A stretch of DNA of 32,083 nucleotides from NCBI GenBank assembly GCA_030146285.1, contig JASLBZ010000070.1:1-32083 (forward strand), given 5' to 3'. The notes under the pieces were generated by a model that saw only the letters and a list, made by a program, of their open reading frames with translations, searched no databases and had not been told where the DNA came from. Position 1 is the stretch's first letter; each line of letters starts with the position of its first letter. Source of the DNA: Neisseriaceae bacterium. Lineage in GTDB: Bacteria; Pseudomonadota; Gammaproteobacteria; Burkholderiales; Neisseriaceae. This document shows, one piece after another, positions 23,389 through 31,728 of the stretch. The translations under genes and the position numbers were made by a program.

Positions 23389-24456
23389 ATGAGAAACTTT
23401 GAAAATGTACAAGAATATTTGGATTTAGGCATTCGGAATCTATGGTATCCGGTATTGGCCAGTTGGGAGGTCAAAGACAATCCAGTGGGCATCACGCGCT
23501 TGGGTGAAAACATTGCCGTGTGGCGAGACAAAGAAGGTCATGTTCATGCAATTGAAGACCGTTGTCCCCATCGTGGTGCACGAATGTCATTGGGTTGGAA
23601 CTTAGGCAATCGCTTGGCATGTTGGTATCACGGTGTTGAAGTGAAATGTGATGGCGTTGTTGAAGATGTTCCTGCATCAGATGACAGCCCAATGCGAGGC
23701 ATGAAGTGTGTGAAATCATACCAAGTACAAGAAATGCATGGCGCTATTTTTGTCTGGTTTGGCATTGATGACAATGAAGCTCCAGCAGAATTGGTATTGC
23801 CAGAACAATTGGCCAGCGATCAATGGAGCAGTTTTTTGTGCATGGCCGATTGGAAAGTCAATCACCAATATGCCATTGATAATGTTATGGATCCAATGCA
23901 TGGCTCATACCTGCATTCCAACTCCCATTCAATGGATCAAGGTGAGCGCTCAGCGAAAATGAGCCACCGCATGACTGAGCATGGCTTTATTTTTGAAAAA
24001 GAAGGCCAAACAGGTGTGAATTTTGACTGGACTGAGTACGGCGAAACAGGTTGTGCATGGTTGCGTTTGTCGATTCCGTATAAAAAGCAATTTGGTCCTG
24101 GCGGTGTGTTTTGGATTGTTGGTTTTGCGACCCCCATTGATGAGCACAATACCCGAGTATTTTTCTGGCGTTGCCGTGAAGTGACAGGTTGGCAGCGTAA
24201 TACTTGGCGCTTTTTATACCGTACCCATTTGGAAAAATTGCATTGGGACGTGTTAGAGCAAGATCGCATTATTTTAGAAAATCTTGCACCCAATGCCCGT
24301 GAACATGAGTTTTTGTATCAACATGATATTGGTTTGTCTCGTTTGCGTCGTATCTTTAAAAAAGCAGCGGAAAAACAATTCAAACAGATTCAAGAAGACC
24401 AAGCACGACAAGTGGATACTGACATTGTTGGCACCGTTATTCACCCCGCACAATAA
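23389..24456 (+). CDS. Rieske non-heme iron oxygenase, alpha subunit
   Basis: A 355-residue catalytic subunit. The Rieske [2Fe-2S] domain (about 20-115) has Cys59/His61 (CPHRGARMS) and Cys78/His81 (CWYHG). The catalytic domain has NVMDPMHGSYLH, giving bridging Asp168 and iron ligands His171 and His176; the carboxylate ligand is likely an Asp in HWDVLEQDR (287 or 292). The length and the lack of a beta subunit place it with alpha-only oxygenases (phthalate, vanillate or carbazole type). With the ferredoxin and BphA4-like reductase it forms a three-component system that adds O2 to an aromatic ring or demethylates. The extradiol enzyme downstream favours ring dihydroxylation. Gene spacing supports co-transcription. 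The substrate is not deducible. Confidence 0.92.
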   Translation: MRNFENVQEYLDLGIRNLWYPVLASWEVKDNPVGITRLGENIAVWRDKEGHVHAIEDRCPHRGARMSLGWNLGNRLACWYHGVEVKCDGVVEDVPASDDSPMRGMKCVKSYQVQEMHGAIFVWFGIDDNEAPAELVLPEQLASDQWSSFLCMADWKVNHQYAIDNVMDPMHGSYLHSNSHSMDQGERSAKMSHRMTEHGFIFEKEGQTGVNFDWTEYGETGCAWLRLSIPYKKQFGPGGVFWIVGFATPIDEHNTRVFFWRCREVTGWQRNTWRFLYRTHLEKLHWDVLEQDRIILENLAPNAREHEFLYQHDIGLSRLRRIFKKAAEKQFKQIQEDQARQVDTDIVGTVIHPAQ

Positions 24457-24468
24457 GGCTTTGGGATT

Positions 24469-25227
24469 ATGAATCATTTATTAAAAGATAAGAAAATTGT
24501 GATTACGGGAGCAGCAAGGGGACTTGGTTTTGCTTTTGCCAAAGCCATTGCATCTGAAGGTGCAGAAGTCCTCATGCTGGATATTTTGGATGACGAGTTA
24601 GAGACCAAAGTGCAGATGTTACAAGGCTTGGGGTTTCAGGCTTCGGGTTTGAAAGTTGACATCTCATCAACCGATTCTATTACCAGTGCAGCGCAGTGGA
24701 TTAGTGCTCACTGGAGCTGTGTTGATGGTTTGGTGAACTGTGCAGCATTGGCAACGGGTGTGGGTGGCAAAAACATGATGGATTATGACCCGGATCTTTG
24801 GGATCGGGTGATGAGCATCAATGTCAAAGGAACGTGGTTACTTTCTCAAGCAATGGTGCCTTTTTTAAAAGCATCAGGACAAGGAAAAATTGTCAATATT
24901 GCTTCTGATACGGCAATGTGGGGCGCACCTAATTTGATGGCTTATGTTGCCAGTAAAGGCGCGATTCTGGCCATGACCAAATCCATGGCCAATGAGTTGG
25001 GTGAATTCAATATTTGTGTAAACAGCATTGCGCCAGGATTAACCTTGGTCGAAGCCACCGAATATGTGCCGCAAGAGCGCCATGATTTGTATGTTAATGG
25101 CCGATCATTGCGCCGCAAGCAATACCCAGATGATGTGAATGGCACTGCGCTGTATTTATTATCAGATTTGTCATCTTTTGTTACCGGACAAAACATACCG
25201 GTCAATGGTGGTTTTGTATTTAATTAG
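24469..25227 (+). CDS. SDR dehydrogenase, probably cis-dihydrodiol dehydrogenase
   Basis: A 252-residue classical short-chain dehydrogenase. The nucleotide motif TGAARGLG spans 13-20, Asp38 after the second strand indicates NAD preference, NCAA is at 90-93, and the catalytic Ser146, Tyr159 and Lys163 are intact (MAYVASKGA). The C-terminus VTGQNIPVNGGFVF is canonical. Placed between the oxygenase and the extradiol dioxygenase (12-base and 9-base gaps), it most plausibly rearomatises a cis-dihydrodiol to a catechol-like product. Other alcohol dehydrogenations are possible, because the family is broad. Confidence 0.88.
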   Translation: MNHLLKDKKIVITGAARGLGFAFAKAIASEGAEVLMLDILDDELETKVQMLQGLGFQASGLKVDISSTDSITSAAQWISAHWSCVDGLVNCAALATGVGGKNMMDYDPDLWDRVMSINVKGTWLLSQAMVPFLKASGQGKIVNIASDTAMWGAPNLMAYVASKGAILAMTKSMANELGEFNICVNSIAPGLTLVEATEYVPQERHDLYVNGRSLRRKQYPDDVNGTALYLLSDLSSFVTGQNIPVNGGFVFN

Positions 25228-25236
25228 GGGCATAAC

Positions 25237-26166
25237 ATGATTAATGGTATTAAAACCTTAAAGTTTGGTGTTGAGGACATGGCTAAATCAGAACAGTTTG
25301 TAACTGATTTTGGTTTGGAAAAAGTGGACTCTGACATCGACAATGCGCTGCAGTTTTCGCTGAGTAATGGCGGCCATGTTTATGTGTTTGCAAGCGATGA
25401 TGCGCGATTGCCCAATGCTTTTGAAGCCGGCTCGACATTGCGAGAAATCACTTGGGCGGTGAATCGTGAGATGGATTTGCAATTGCTGGCCGAGCGTTTA
25501 CAAAATGAGCCTGAGTTTTCGTTTGATGGCAAAGTGATTCGTTGCCAAGATCCTAATGGCATGAGCCTTTGTTTTGAACATGCCATTTTAGAGGTTAAAG
25601 CTGACGATAAAAGTGCACTTTTGAATCAATATGGCCATATTCACCGTGTGAATGAAGCCAGCCCTGTGTATCAGCAAGCCAAACCAGTGGCGATTGGGCA
25701 TGTGGTTTTCTTTACGCCAGAACTTGAAAAAGTACAGGCGTTTTATGAAGAGAAATTGGGTTTTTATTTATCAGATGCCTATAACGATCGCGGTGCATTT
25801 TTGCGCTGCGCAGCAGAAGGTTGGCATCACAGCATCTTTTTATTAAAGCTGCCTCACAAAGCAGCGCCAGGTTTAAACCATGTGGCTTTTGTGGTTCGGG
25901 ATATTCATGAAGTCATTGGTGGTGGGTTAAACATGAATCGATTGCAGTGGGATTCATTTATTGGACCAGGACGACACCCGATTTCTTCAGCGTATTTTTG
26001 GTACGTACATTCGCCATTAGGCGGCGCATTTGAGTATTACACCAACGATGATTATTTAACGGCACAGTGGCAACCGCGTTTTCATGATTATTCTATGGAG
26101 TTGTTTACGGAGTGGGCTGTTGATGGCGGTATCGATGCAACATCAAGACGTCAGATTAAAAAGTAA
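25237..26166 (+). CDS. Type I extradiol (VOC) ring-cleavage dioxygenase
   Basis: A 309-residue two-domain VOC protein. The catalytic second domain supplies Fe(II) ligands His155 (AIGHVVFF), His215 (LNHVAFVV) and Glu266 (GGAFEYYTN), with His198 (HHSIFLL) and Tyr256 in the expected active-site positions. The N-terminal domain (1-120) is the ligand-free structural repeat. The architecture matches 2,3-dihydroxybiphenyl and catechol 2,3-dioxygenases, so meta cleavage of a dihydroxylated ring is expected. The intact ligand set argues for an active enzyme. It sits 9 bases after the SDR gene. Confidence 0.9.
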   Translation: MINGIKTLKFGVEDMAKSEQFVTDFGLEKVDSDIDNALQFSLSNGGHVYVFASDDARLPNAFEAGSTLREITWAVNREMDLQLLAERLQNEPEFSFDGKVIRCQDPNGMSLCFEHAILEVKADDKSALLNQYGHIHRVNEASPVYQQAKPVAIGHVVFFTPELEKVQAFYEEKLGFYLSDAYNDRGAFLRCAAEGWHHSIFLLKLPHKAAPGLNHVAFVVRDIHEVIGGGLNMNRLQWDSFIGPGRHPISSAYFWYVHSPLGGAFEYYTNDDYLTAQWQPRFHDYSMELFTEWAVDGGIDATSRRQIKK

Positions 26167-26196
26167 TATAAAAATAAAATCTGCAAGGAGAGAGAA

Positions 26197-27408
26197 ATGG
26201 AACACATGGTCATCATTGGTGGTGGACAAGCTGCTGCTTGGGCATCGCATACTTTAAGAAAAGAGGGGTTCACTGGAAAAGTTAGCGTGATTTCTGATGA
26301 ACTGGATGTGTTTTATGAGCGACCGCCATTGTCAAAACAAGTGCTATTGGGCGAAATGGGTCATGAGAGTTTGCAATTGTTTCCACAAGAAACGATTGAT
26401 GAGTGGGATATTCATTTTCATACGCAAACCCGTGCGATTGGTATTTCACCAGAGCATAAGAGTGTGCAATTGGATAACGATGACGTCATTCATTACGATA
26501 AATTGTTGATTGCCACCGGCAGCAAAGCCAGATTTCCTTGCGAAGAGTGGGCACACATCCCCAATGTCTTTAGTTTGCGGACTACTTTAGACAGCGAAGC
26601 CTTGCAAGCAAAATTGCCGAAAATCAAAGAAATGGTGATTGTCGGTGGCGGCTGGATTGGCTTGGAAATCGCAGCATCAATGCGCAAGAAAAACATTCAC
26701 GTTACTGTTTTAGAGTTGGGCGAGCGGTTGTGCGCGCGCAGTGTTAGCTCAGAAGTATCTGCCTTTTTGCAAACATTGCACCGCGAAGAAGATGTGGATT
26801 TGCTATTGACTTGTGGTCGTGTTCAATTAAGCCAAGGTGAAGATGGCAAGGTGAAGATTGAAAAAAATGATGCCTTTTGGAAAGAAGTCGATGCGGTATT
26901 GATTGGTGCTGGCGCCCACATCAATAAAGAATTGGCGATCGAATCGGGTTTGGAAACCTTGGATGGCATTGTGGTGAATGAATTTTGCCAAACATCCAAC
27001 CCAGATATTTACGCTGCAGGTGATGTGGCCATCCATCCAAGCTTGGGTTTTTGCATCCAATCGTGGGCCAATGCACAAAACCAAGGTGTTATTGCAGCAA
27101 AATCCATGCTGGGCATGGCTGAGCCTTATGAAGACATTCCATGGCTTTGGTCAGACCAATATGATTGCAATATTCAAATATTGGGTTCTCCTATTGGGAT
27201 TGAAGATACCACTGTCGTGGTGAGAAAAACCCATCATCGTCAGATTAGTTTTTTCTATCTGAATAAGAAACATCAATTGCAGTATCTGGTGGCGGTTAAT
27301 GATGCCAAGGTAATTAAAATGGCCAAAAGATGGATGAAAGCCAATATGGTTCTCAATCCAGATGCGTTAACAGACACCAGTTTTAATTTGATGAGTTTAA
27401 AAGCCTAA
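26197..27408 (+). CDS. FAD-dependent ferredoxin reductase of the oxygenase system (BphA4-like)
   Basis: A 403-residue flavoprotein of the ferredoxin-NAD reductase (BphA4/rhodocoxin reductase) type. The FAD-binding GGGQAA is at 8-13, ERPPLSK at 41-47 is diagnostic of the family, and the NAD-binding VGGGWIGLE (149-157) is followed by Glu173, implying NADH. NPDIYAAGDVA (258-268) holds the second FAD motif with Asp266. PWLWSDQYDCNIQILG is the conserved C-terminal start. It reduces the ferredoxin at 22722. AAGGAGAG precedes the ATG. The reductase and ferredoxin genes flank the oxygenase, SDR and VOC genes, as in other class III systems. Confidence 0.92.
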   Translation: MEHMVIIGGGQAAAWASHTLRKEGFTGKVSVISDELDVFYERPPLSKQVLLGEMGHESLQLFPQETIDEWDIHFHTQTRAIGISPEHKSVQLDNDDVIHYDKLLIATGSKARFPCEEWAHIPNVFSLRTTLDSEALQAKLPKIKEMVIVGGGWIGLEIAASMRKKNIHVTVLELGERLCARSVSSEVSAFLQTLHREEDVDLLLTCGRVQLSQGEDGKVKIEKNDAFWKEVDAVLIGAGAHINKELAIESGLETLDGIVVNEFCQTSNPDIYAAGDVAIHPSLGFCIQSWANAQNQGVIAAKSMLGMAEPYEDIPWLWSDQYDCNIQILGSPIGIEDTTVVVRKTHHRQISFFYLNKKHQLQYLVAVNDAKVIKMAKRWMKANMVLNPDALTDTSFNLMSLKA

Positions 27409-27458
27409 TCAATCTAAAAAATAATTAAAAAACCTTAAATAGAAGAAGGAATAAGAAA

Positions 27459-28691
27459 ATGAATGATTCTACAAACATTCATGTTCAGGGGGATGCTGCG
27501 CCTAAAAACATGGTTAAACACTGGACACCGGCCTTGGTTTTGATGGCTTGTGTGGTATTGGCGTTTTTTGACAAGATTAGCATTGCGGTATTGTTTGCCG
27601 ACCATGGTTTTTTAACCGCAATGGGCATTGGTGAAAACAAAGCGTTACTGGGTTGGCTCATGACCAGTTTTTTATTGGCTTATGGTTTTTCATGCGTTTT
27701 TTTAAGTTTCTTAGGTGATATTTTTAGCCCTAAAAAATTGATGTTTTGGAGTGTTTTGTCTTGGGGCGTTTTGATGATTTTTATGGGCTTCACAACAACC
27801 TACACAGGCATGCTTGTTAATCGTGTGTTGTTGGGGATTGCGGAAGGTCCATTGTTTGCACTTTGTTTTAGTATTGTAAAACAACGCTATAGCGAAAAAG
27901 AACAAGCCCGTGCTTCGACCTTGTTTATTCTGGGTACACCCATTGGTGCGACTTTGGGTTTCCCAATTACAGCTTATGTTTTGGGTAACTATGATTGGCA
28001 CACCACGTTTTTTGTGATGGGCGCTTTGACCTTGTTGACCGTGATTATCGTTCACTTTGGGCTTAAAGATGTTGTATTACAAAAAATTGTCAAAGCAAAA
28101 GTGAACCACAAAGAAAACTTGCGTGCACTTTTAAAGAACGGCTCTTTCTGGTGTTTATGTGTTTTTAACATCGCGCTAATGGCTTACTTATGGGGTTTAA
28201 ACAGTTGGATTCCAACGTATCTGATTGAAGAAAAAGGGTTCAATTTAAAATCTTTTGGCATCTTGTCTTCCATTCCTTTTATTGCCATGTTGATTGGTGA
28301 AATCATGGGTGCGATTTACTCGGATAAATTTGCCAAATCTCGTGCTCGCCAAGTGTTTATTGGTTTGTTTGGTGCTGGTGTGAGCATGTATGTCATGGTT
28401 TTGGTACAAGGCGTGGGCCCTGTTTTATTGGCCATGTCTATCAGCTCAATGATGTGGGGCATTTCAGTTTCAGCCGTATTTGCTTTGTTATCACGTTTAA
28501 GCACCAAAGAAGTTGCGACAACAGCAGGGGGTATTTTTAATGGTTTGGCCAATTTTGCCAGTGCCATTACACCTGTTTTGATTGGTTATATCGTTTTGGG
28601 TACGGGAGAGTTTAATAACGGCATTATTACCATTGCTTTGATTGCCATTGTCGGCTCATTAACGTTAATCCCATTGCTTAAAAAATATTAA
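27459..28691 (+). CDS. MFS transporter, aromatic acid / anion:cation symporter type
   Basis: A 410-residue inner-membrane protein with twelve hydrophobic segments. The loop 2-3 motif of the superfamily is present as FLGDIFSPKKLMFWSVLSWG, with LLGIAEGPLFALCFSIVKQR near 126-145, typical of the ACS (anion:cation symporter) group that includes aromatic-acid permeases. A central loop of about 30 residues separates the two six-helix halves. Within the catabolic operon it presumably imports the substrate by proton symport. AGAAGGA precedes the ATG. The substrate is unknown. Confidence 0.88.
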   Translation: MNDSTNIHVQGDAAPKNMVKHWTPALVLMACVVLAFFDKISIAVLFADHGFLTAMGIGENKALLGWLMTSFLLAYGFSCVFLSFLGDIFSPKKLMFWSVLSWGVLMIFMGFTTTYTGMLVNRVLLGIAEGPLFALCFSIVKQRYSEKEQARASTLFILGTPIGATLGFPITAYVLGNYDWHTTFFVMGALTLLTVIIVHFGLKDVVLQKIVKAKVNHKENLRALLKNGSFWCLCVFNIALMAYLWGLNSWIPTYLIEEKGFNLKSFGILSSIPFIAMLIGEIMGAIYSDKFAKSRARQVFIGLFGAGVSMYVMVLVQGVGPVLLAMSISSMMWGISVSAVFALLSRLSTKEVATTAGGIFNGLANFASAITPVLIGYIVLGTGEFNNGIITIALIAIVGSLTLIPLLKKY

Positions 28692-28730
28692 ATTTATCAC
28701 TGTTAGAAAAGAAAACAGAAGGAGAATCAC

Positions 28731-29255
28731 ATGACTACCACCACTTTTGAAGGTTGGACAAGACCAGAAGGCGCTAGCTTAGAAGAATGGATGGGCGGAC
28801 GCATCGCTCGCTTAGAAACACGCCGTTATGATTTTGATGCATTGAAATTTCAAGCCGATTTTGACCCTAAATACCGCCGCGCCCAAATGCGCTATATGGG
28901 CACAGGGGCAACAGGGGTTAGCAGTGACAACAATACAGTACAGGCTGAACATTTCACCTTCTCAACCATGGTTTTGCCTGCTCAATGTGAAGGCCCATTG
29001 CATGTTCATGACGACGTAGAAGAAGTGTTTTTTATGTTGCGAGGTTCAATTGAATTGTTTATTGAAGACAAGGGGGAGAAGTTTTCAACCGTCTTAAAAG
29101 AACGCGATTTGATTTCGGTGCCACCTGGTATTTACCGTGGCTTATTTAACCCAACACAAGAAGATGCATTGATGTGCGTGATGTTAGGAACACCAAAGCC
29201 ACAGATTCCAACATACCCTGCAGATCATCCATTGTCGCAAATTAAACGCACGTAA
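28731..29255 (+). CDS. Cupin-domain protein with a partial metal site
   Basis: A 174-residue single-cupin protein. The first cupin motif is HVHDDVEEVFFMLRG, giving His91, His93 and Glu97 or Glu98. The second motif, PPGIYRGLFNP (about 132-142), has Tyr where the fourth ligand is usually His. The metal site may therefore be three-residue or differently filled. The N-terminal 60 residues are helical and polar (TRPEGASLEEWMGGRIARLE). In aromatic operons cupins act as isomerases, ring-cleavage enzymes or decarboxylases, and no choice is possible here. AGAAGGAGAA precedes the ATG. Confidence 0.8.
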   Translation: MTTTTFEGWTRPEGASLEEWMGGRIARLETRRYDFDALKFQADFDPKYRRAQMRYMGTGATGVSSDNNTVQAEHFTFSTMVLPAQCEGPLHVHDDVEEVFFMLRGSIELFIEDKGEKFSTVLKERDLISVPPGIYRGLFNPTQEDALMCVMLGTPKPQIPTYPADHPLSQIKRT

Positions 29256-29280
29256 CCGTTATTCGCATTAAGGGCCGATT

Positions 29281-30096
29281 ATGTCTACATTGATTAAAAA
29301 ATTTTCAACTGCCAGTGGCATTGAATATATGGATACTCAAGCAAAAGGTGGTGTCTTTGTTTTATTACATGGCATCAGCTCTGGTGCTGAGTCATGGGTA
29401 AAACAATTTAATGAATTGGGTGACGAATATCGGCTCATTGCTTGGAATGCACCTGGTTATGGGGGCAGTCGCTTACTGACAAACCCAGAGCCCAGCGCCA
29501 AAGAATATGCCAATCAGCTGCATTTGTTATTGGCTGAATTGGGGGTAAAAAGCATCACCATCGTGGGGCATTCGTTGGGTGCCATGATTGCCAGTGCTTA
29601 TGCAGCTTTGTATCCCGATGAGGTTGAGCATGTAATCTTGGTGTGTGCAGCACAAGGCTATGCATTTGCTGATGAATTAACCAAGCAAGATGTTGCACAA
29701 AAAAGACCCAAGTTGCTAGCAAAATTAGGCTATTTAGCGATGGCAGAGGATCGCGGGCCGTTTTTATTGCACATCAATAACAATGAAAACATGGCCATTT
29801 TAAAACAGGTAATGCAAGGACTGAGTGTTGAGGGTTTTCAGCAAACTTCTTATTTATTGGCATATGACAGCATAGAAAATTACTTAGCAAGCATTTCATG
29901 CGCGATTGATTTGGCCTATGGCTGTGAAGATGTGATTACACCACCCAAAGGCATGTTTGCCCTAAATGAAAAGTTTTCTCAGCTAAAACTGCATGCTATC
30001 GAAGATGCAGGGCATCTGGCTTATATCGACCAACCCCAAGCATTTGCCAAAATACTTTTTAATCAAGATAACAATAATAATAGGAGTAAGTCATGA
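29281..30096 (+). CDS. Alpha/beta hydrolase, candidate meta-cleavage product hydrolase
   Basis: A 271-residue alpha/beta hydrolase. The oxyanion motif LLHGISSGAESW is at 28-39, the nucleophile elbow GHSLGA places Ser98, and the catalytic acid is likely Asp217 in YGCEDVITPP. His245 (DAGHLAYIDQP) completes the triad. Size and motif order fit C-C bond hydrolases of meta-cleavage pathways (BphD/TodF/CarC type), which would follow the VOC dioxygenase, although esterase or lactonase activity is possible. Its stop overlaps the next gene's start in an ATGA (30093-30096), implying translational coupling. Confidence 0.85.
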   Translation: MSTLIKKFSTASGIEYMDTQAKGGVFVLLHGISSGAESWVKQFNELGDEYRLIAWNAPGYGGSRLLTNPEPSAKEYANQLHLLLAELGVKSITIVGHSLGAMIASAYAALYPDEVEHVILVCAAQGYAFADELTKQDVAQKRPKLLAKLGYLAMAEDRGPFLLHINNNENMAILKQVMQGLSVEGFQQTSYLLAYDSIENYLASISCAIDLAYGCEDVITPPKGMFALNEKFSQLKLHAIEDAGHLAYIDQPQAFAKILFNQDNNNNRSKS

Positions 30097-30887
30097 GCTT
30101 TCAAATTGAAAATAAGGTTGCTGTCGTTACCGGAGGCTCTTCGGGCATCGGTTTAAAAACAGTGACATTGCTATTGCAAGCGGGTGCGAAAGTGGCATGG
30201 TGTGGACGCAATGTAGACAGACTACAAGATTCATATCAGCAGCTTTCACAACAGTTTGATACGCAAAACATGCTGATTCAAGTTTGCGATATTTTAAATC
30301 AGGCGTCTGTGACTGCTTTTTTCAAAACCATTGAAGCTCAATTTGGGCATGTTGATATGTTGATTAACAATGCAGGCCAAGGCATGGTTGCAGATTTTTC
30401 GCACACCGAAGACGAGGATTGGATCAGTGAAGTGAATTTGAAATACTTCAGTGTTCTGAATCCCATTAAGGCTGCCTTACCTTTATTAAAGCAATCAAGC
30501 TGCCCATCCATTACCAATGTGAACTCATTACTGGCGTTAAAACCAGAAAAACACATGATTGCCACGTCTGCAGCACGAGCTGGATTGTTGAATTTAACCA
30601 AGAATTTATCCAATGAGTTTGCTGATTTGGGCATTCGGGTGAACTCTATTTTGATTGGCATGGTGGAGTCTGGCCAATGGCGTCGCCGTTTTGAGTCGCG
30701 CTCGGATACCAGCAAAAGCTGGGAAGCATGGCTTGCAGGCATTGCCCAAGAAAGAGGCATTCCCATGGGGCGATTGGGCAAACCAGAAGAAGCTGCCAAT
30801 GCACTTGTTTTTCTGGCTTCCCCCTTGGCGTCATACACAACGGGCTCTGCCATCGATGTTTCTGGTGGCTTTAATAAATTAATTTAA
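30093..30887 (+). CDS. SDR-family protein lacking the catalytic Tyr/Lys pair
   Basis: A 264-residue SDR-fold protein. Cofactor elements are intact: TGGSSGIG at 13-20, CGRN at 37-40 with Arg39 suggesting NADPH, NNAG at 92-95, and the usual SGGF C-terminus. Ser145 is present, but the YxxxK motif is replaced: in ATSAARAGLLNL, Thr158 stands at the Tyr position and Arg162 at the Lys position. It therefore either uses a different catalytic arrangement or has another function. The long insert WRRRFESRSDTSKSWEAWLA after the sixth strand is unusual for classical SDRs. It is translationally coupled to the hydrolase. Confidence 0.83.
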   Translation: MSFQIENKVAVVTGGSSGIGLKTVTLLLQAGAKVAWCGRNVDRLQDSYQQLSQQFDTQNMLIQVCDILNQASVTAFFKTIEAQFGHVDMLINNAGQGMVADFSHTEDEDWISEVNLKYFSVLNPIKAALPLLKQSSCPSITNVNSLLALKPEKHMIATSAARAGLLNLTKNLSNEFADLGIRVNSILIGMVESGQWRRRFESRSDTSKSWEAWLAGIAQERGIPMGRLGKPEEAANALVFLASPLASYTTGSAIDVSGGFNKLI

Positions 30888-30902
30888 ATGGTGAGATGAC
30901 TG

Positions 30903-31694
30903 ATGAAAAAAATCATGTTTATTGGTTACGGTGCCATGGCAAAGACCGTTGAAAAGCTTTTACCCACTGGTACACAATTATCTTGGTTATTGGTTACACC
31001 GCAAAGTGTTGCAACAATTCAAGCTGAGGTTGGGGAAAGCATCCAAGTGATTAGCAGTGTGGAAGATGTGATTGGGGAGCCTGACTTGGTTGTCGAAATG
31101 TCAGGTCAAAACGGGCTTAAGGCTCATGCATTTTCAGTATTGGAAAAAGCATGGAATTTAGGTGTGGTATCGGTAGGTGCTTTTGCGGACGATGATTTTT
31201 ATCAAGCAGCACAAAAAGCAGCACAAGATTCAGGTTGCCAGATTTTTATACTATCGGGTGCTGTGGCTGGAATGGATGGAATGGTCGCAGCCAAAGCACT
31301 GGGTTTGAATAAAGTGGTTTACCAAGGCTGTAAAAAACCAAACAGTTGGGCTGGCAGCTATGCAGAACAATTGGTTGATTTGAAGAATTTAACCGAAAAA
31401 ACAGTGTTCTTTACGGGAACCGCGCGCGAGGCAGCTACGTTATTTCCTGCCAATGCCAATGTGGCAGCAACAATTGCCTTAGCAGGGGTTGGTATGGACA
31501 AGACCCAAGTGGAATTAATCGCCGACCCTGATATTCGCCGCAATCAACACATGATTCATGTTGAAGGTGAATTTGGTGAAATGCAGTTAACCATGTCTGG
31601 GATTCCATTGGCAAGCAATCCAAAGACATCGACGTTAGCAGCATTAAGCGTTGTGCGATTGTGTCAACAATTGGCATCAGCAGTTGTGATTTAG
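30903..31694 (+). CDS. L-aspartate dehydrogenase homologue (NadX family)
   Basis: A 263-residue NAD(P)-dependent enzyme. It has the Rossmann motif IGYGAMA (7-13), a central LSGAVAGMDGMVAAKALG and the C-terminal catalytic segment FPANANVAATIALAG, followed by ADPDIRRNQHMIHVEGEFGE, where His216 or His219 corresponds to the family's catalytic histidine. NadX proteins interconvert L-aspartate and iminoaspartate or oxaloacetate plus ammonia. Located between an SDR and an aldehyde dehydrogenase in an aromatic operon, it is unlikely to serve NAD synthesis. It may process an amino acid or imine derived from the ring. No other nad genes are present. Confidence 0.83.
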   Translation: MKKIMFIGYGAMAKTVEKLLPTGTQLSWLLVTPQSVATIQAEVGESIQVISSVEDVIGEPDLVVEMSGQNGLKAHAFSVLEKAWNLGVVSVGAFADDDFYQAAQKAAQDSGCQIFILSGAVAGMDGMVAAKALGLNKVVYQGCKKPNSWAGSYAEQLVDLKNLTEKTVFFTGTAREAATLFPANANVAATIALAGVGMDKTQVELIADPDIRRNQHMIHVEGEFGEMQLTMSGIPLASNPKTSTLAALSVVRLCQQLASAVVI

Positions 31695-31728
31695 AAAATT
31701 GATAAGAAAAAATCAAAGGGGAAATCAG

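Noticed and set aside
23937..24293. 118-codon open frame on the minus strand within the oxygenase gene
   Set aside because: Antisense shadow of the Rieske alpha subunit; no domain or translation signal.
30338..30853. 171-codon open frame on the minus strand
   Set aside because: Fully antisense to the second SDR gene, which has clear family motifs; no ribosome-binding site or domain.
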